Assembly: GCA_046331545.1 (NCBI GenBank)
Contig: JAXLQR010000002.1
Location: forward strand, 1,302,001-1,366,000
Source of the DNA: JADJVL01 sp046331545
GTDB taxonomy: Bacteria > Acidobacteriota > Holophagae > Holophagales > Holophagaceae
Length of the DNA stretch: 64,000 bases
Direction of reading: 5' to 3'
Under the pieces are notes generated by a model. The model did not search any database. It had not been told where the DNA came from and saw only the letters and a list, made by a program, of their open reading frames with translations. Both the position numbers and the translations under genes were made by a program. This document shows positions 61,035 to 64,000 of the stretch, piece by piece. The stretch's first letter is position 1. Each line of letters starts with the position of its first letter.

Positions 61035-63053
61035 GTGACGTCCTATCCCCACCTGCTGGCCCCCCTGGACCTCGGCTTCACCACGCTGCCCAACCGCGTG
61101 CTCATGGGCTCCATGCACACCGGACTGGAGGAGGAGAAGGGCGGCTTCCCGCGGTTGGCGGCCTTCTACGCCGAGCGGGCCCGGGGCGGCGTGGGCCTCA
61201 TCGTCACCGGCGGCATCGCGCCCACGTTGTCCGGTCGCCTCGCGCCCTTCGGGGCGGACCTGATGTGGTCCTGGCAGGTGAAGCGCCACCGCCTCGTCAC
61301 CGACGCCGTGCACCGGGAGGGCGGGAAGATCGCCATGCAGATCCTCCACGGCGGCCGCTACAGCTACCACCCCTTCCAGGTCTCGGCCTCCGCCGTGAAG
61401 TCCCCCATCACCCCCTTCAAGCCCCGGGCCCTCTCGGCCGCCGGCGTCGAGCGCACCATCCGCGCCTACGCCCGCTGCGCGAGGCTCGCCCGGGAGGCCG
61501 GCTACGACGGCGTGGAGATCATGGGCAGCGAGGGCTACCTCATCAACCAGTTCATCGTCGCGCGCACCAACCGCCGCACCGACGCCTGGGGGGGCGGCTT
61601 CGAGAACCGCATGCGCTTCCCGGTGGAGATCGTCCGCCAGGTCCGGGAGGCCGTGGGCCGGGACTTCATCATCGTCTACCGCCTCTCCATGCTGGACCTC
61701 GTGCCCGAGGGCTCGACGTGGGAGGAGGTCGTCCGGCTCGCCAAGGCCGTCGAGGCCGCCGGCGCCACGATCCTCAACACGGGCATCGGCTGGCACGAGG
61801 CGCGGGTCCCCACCATCGCCACCGTCGTGCCCCGGGGCGCCTTCACCTGGGTCACCCGGCGGATGAAGGGCGAGGTGTCCATCCCCCTCGTCACCACCAA
61901 CCGCATCAACACGCCCGAGGTCGCCGAGGCCATCCTGGCCGCCGGCGACGCCGACATGGTGTCCATGGCGCGGCCCCTGCTCGCCGACGGCGAGTTCGTG
62001 AAGAAGGCCGCCGAGGGCCGGGCCGGGGAGATCAACACCTGCATCGCCTGCAACCAGGCCTGCCTGGACCACGTCTTCGAGCAGAAGCGCGCCACCTGCC
62101 TCGTGAACCCCCGCGCCTGCTTTGAAACCGACCTCCGGTTCCCCACGGCCCTGGCCTCCCGGCGCATCGCCGTGGTGGGCGGCGGGGCCGCCGGGCTCAG
62201 CTTCGCCTGCCACGCCGCCGAACGCGGCCACCTGATCACCCTCTTCGAGGCCTCGCCGGACATCGGCGGCCAGTTCGCCCTCGCCGCCAAGGTGCCCGGC
62301 AAGGAGGAGTTCCTGGAGACCCTGCGCTACTTCCGCAACCGCCTCGCCAGGGCGGGGGTGGAGCTGCGGCTCAACACCCGGGCCGAGGCCGGGGAGCTGG
62401 AGCGTTTCGACGCCGTCGTGCTCGCCACCGGCGTGGTGCCCCGGGTGCCGGACATCCCCGGCATCGACCATCCGAAGGTGGTGTCCTATCCCGACGCCCT
62501 GCTCGGCCGCAAGCCCGTGGGGGCGAAGGTGGCCATCATCGGCGCCGGCGGCATCGGCTTCGACATGGCGGAGTTCCTGGTGCAGGACGGCGTGGCCCCC
62601 ACGAAGGAGGAATACCTGGCGGAATGGGGCGTGGACACGGCGTATGAACGGCCCGGCGGCCTGCTGGAGAAGCCCGGCGGCATCCACCCCAGGCGCGAAG
62701 TCTATCTCTGCCAGCGCAAGTCCGACCGCATGGGCGCGAGCCTCGGCAAGACCACGGGCTGGATCCACCGCGCCGCGGTGAAGGCCGCGAAGGTGAGGAT
62801 GCTCGCGGGCGTGACCTACCTGCGCATCGACGACCAGGGCCTCTGGATCCGGGAATCCGGATCGGCGGAGGCGCGCTGCCTCGAGGTGGACTCGGTGGTG
62901 AACTGCTCCGGCCAGCTCAGCCGGGTGGAACTGAAGCAGCCCCTGGAGGACAAGGGTCTCGAGGTCTACGTCATCGGCGGCGCGGCCCTCGCCGCCGAGC
63001 TGGACGCCAAGCGCGCCATCCGCGAGGGCGCCGAGCTGGCCGCGCGGATCTAG
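61035..63053 (+). CDS. fadH: NADPH-dependent 2,4-dienoyl-CoA reductase
   Basis: A 672-residue iron-sulfur flavoprotein of the FadH/DCR family, which reduces 2,4-dienoyl-CoA in the breakdown of polyunsaturated fatty acids. An N-terminal old-yellow-enzyme TIM barrel (HLLAPLDLGFTTLPNRVLMGSMHTGL, ILHGGRYSYH, GEGYLINQF-like segment) is followed by the 4Fe-4S motif (CIACNQACLDHVFE, then CLVNPRAC), an FAD/NAD(P) domain (IAVVGGGAAGLSFA; second NADPH site VAIIGAGGIGFDMAEFL). All parts are present. It starts with GTG. Confidence 0.95.
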   Translation: MTSYPHLLAPLDLGFTTLPNRVLMGSMHTGLEEEKGGFPRLAAFYAERARGGVGLIVTGGIAPTLSGRLAPFGADLMWSWQVKRHRLVTDAVHREGGKIAMQILHGGRYSYHPFQVSASAVKSPITPFKPRALSAAGVERTIRAYARCARLAREAGYDGVEIMGSEGYLINQFIVARTNRRTDAWGGGFENRMRFPVEIVRQVREAVGRDFIIVYRLSMLDLVPEGSTWEEVVRLAKAVEAAGATILNTGIGWHEARVPTIATVVPRGAFTWVTRRMKGEVSIPLVTTNRINTPEVAEAILAAGDADMVSMARPLLADGEFVKKAAEGRAGEINTCIACNQACLDHVFEQKRATCLVNPRACFETDLRFPTALASRRIAVVGGGAAGLSFACHAAERGHLITLFEASPDIGGQFALAAKVPGKEEFLETLRYFRNRLARAGVELRLNTRAEAGELERFDAVVLATGVVPRVPDIPGIDHPKVVSYPDALLGRKPVGAKVAIIGAGGIGFDMAEFLVQDGVAPTKEEYLAEWGVDTAYERPGGLLEKPGGIHPRREVYLCQRKSDRMGASLGKTTGWIHRAAVKAAKVRMLAGVTYLRIDDQGLWIRESGSAEARCLEVDSVVNCSGQLSRVELKQPLEDKGLEVYVIGGAALAAELDAKRAIREGAELAARI

Positions 63054-63058
63054 GCTCC

Positions 63059-64000
63059 GTGGCGCTTCCCGAGCTCTCCGTCGCCCAGGCCCGGCGCCTC
63101 CTGATGGGCGCCCAGGACCTGCTGGACGACCCAATGCGCCGCGCGGGCAAGGCGGCCCTCGGCGCGCTCGTCGACCGGCTGGGCTTCGTCCAGCTGGACA
63201 CCATCAACGTGCTGGAGCGGGCCCACCACCTGACGCTCCACAGCCGCCTGGACGGCTACCGGCAGGGCCACCTGGAAGGGTTGATCGAGGATCGGCGCCT
63301 CTTCGAAGCCTTCACCCACGACGCCTCCTTCGTGCCCGCGCCCTTCTACCCGCAGTGGAAGCCGCGCTTCCGGCGCGACGCCGAACGGCTGCGGGCCTCG
63401 GCCTGGTTCCAGCACCACTTCCGCGGCACGTCCGCGGAGGAGGTCATCGGCCACGTCCGCGAACGCGTCGCCGCCGAGGGGCCGCTGAAGAGCTCGGACT
63501 TCGAGCACCCGGAGAAGCGCGGACCCTGGTGGGGCTGGAAGCCCCACAAGGCCGCCCTGGACTTCCTGTGGCGCACCGGGGAGTTCGCCATCGCCGGACG
63601 CGAGCAGTTCCAGAAGCGCTACGACCTCGCCGAGCGCGTGCACCCCGAGGGCCACGCCGCGCCGGAACCCGGCGAGGCCGAGCACGTGGCCTGGGCCTGC
63701 GGCACGGCCCTGGCGCGCCTGGGGGTCGCGACGTCACGGGAGCTCGCGGAGTTCTGGGACAGCATCGGCGTCGCCGACGCGAAGGCCTGGGCCGAGGCCG
63801 AGGCCACCGCCGGCCGTCTCGCGCGGGTCCAGCTCGAGGGCGTGAAAGGCGCCGCCTACGCCGTGCCCGACTGGGAGGCGCGGCTGCGCGAGGCCCCCGA
63901 GGCCCCGGCGCGCACGCGCCTGCTCTGCCCCTTCGACCCGGTCCTGCGGGACCGCGCCCGCGCTTTGCGCCTCTTCGGCTTCGACTACCGCTTCGAGGCC
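63059..64000 (+). CDS. YcaQ-type winged-helix DNA glycosylase (5' part)
   Basis: The frame starts at GTG 63059, five bases after fadH, and stays open to the window end (314 codons), so the C-terminus is missing. The product reads LSVAQARRLLMGAQDLLDDP, LVDRLGFVQLDTINVLERAHHL, LFEAFTHDASFVPAPFYPQW, then RYDLAERVHPEGHAAPE and LLCPFDPVLRDRARALRLFG, which fit the YcaQ/AlkX family (HTH_42 winged-helix proteins). The family repairs interstrand cross-links and bulky adducts. It may be cotranscribed with fadH. Confidence 0.9.
   Translation, partial: MALPELSVAQARRLLMGAQDLLDDPMRRAGKAALGALVDRLGFVQLDTINVLERAHHLTLHSRLDGYRQGHLEGLIEDRRLFEAFTHDASFVPAPFYPQWKPRFRRDAERLRASAWFQHHFRGTSAEEVIGHVRERVAAEGPLKSSDFEHPEKRGPWWGWKPHKAALDFLWRTGEFAIAGREQFQKRYDLAERVHPEGHAAPEPGEAEHVAWACGTALARLGVATSRELAEFWDSIGVADAKAWAEAEATAGRLARVQLEGVKGAAYAVPDWEARLREAPEAPARTRLLCPFDPVLRDRARALRLFGFDYRFEA

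Overview
The window is very GC-rich DNA from a Gram-negative bacterium. It is packed with genes on both strands, with many 1-4 base stop/start overlaps. Lipid A synthesis (lpxB), a phosphate-selective porin, a UbiE/MenG methyltransferase, a propeller-type two-component sensor and an ImuB/DnaE2 mutasome pair suggest Acidobacteriota, most likely the Holophagae (Geothrix/Holophaga type). That placement is an inference from gene content and style, not from a marker gene.

Layout. 0.3-4.2 kb: lpxB with a coupled gene, a DUF2203 protein, an alkyltransferase-like (ATL) DNA repair protein and an OprO/OprP-type porin. 4.3-5.7 kb: purS-purQ, then a 56-residue Cys-rich peptide with a class I lanthipeptide-type leader. 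5.7-9.1 kb: a LytS/LytTR two-component pair and an AraC regulator whose 3' end is duplicated downstream. 9.3-13.0 kb: small secreted proteins, a Tat-exported amidase and a secreted esterase. 13.1-22.7 kb: purL, a B12-binding radical SAM protein, a PnuC/NadR-type nicotinamide riboside pair, and a tightly coupled run pyrR-pyrB-ORF6N-gpmI. 22.8-27.7 kb: DUF1579, ubiE, a FecR/DUF6600 envelope protein and tatD. 27.8-32.9 kb: a propeller sensor kinase, an NtrX-like sigma-54 activator, a MerR regulator and tRNA-Pro(GGG). 32.9-34.9 kb: three accessory genes. 34.9-39.9 kb: imuB-dnaE2 divergent from a toxin-antitoxin pair. 39.9-41.5 kb: surE, an acylphosphatase gene and apt. 41.6-47.8 kb: one 2,077-residue secreted multidomain protein. 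48-55.6 kb: ntrY, rimI, tsaB, rpmB, dprA, topA and a CBS protein. 55.7-64 kb: small membrane, GNAT and CcdAB genes, an EamA-type transporter, a serine-less hydrolase, fadH and the start of a YcaQ-type glycosylase gene that runs off the end.

Purine (purS, purQ, purL, apt) and pyrimidine (pyrR, pyrB) genes are scattered over several loci. The most notable items are the orphan lanthipeptide-like precursor, a near-perfect 37-bp palindrome inside an ORF6N gene embedded in the pyrimidine/glycolysis operon, the ImuB-DnaE2 pair without an adjacent ImuA, an NtrX-like regulator paired with a propeller kinase while ntrY stands alone, and the giant PHP/lamin-tail/Ig-domain protein. No CRISPR array, transposase, rRNA or complete prophage is visible.
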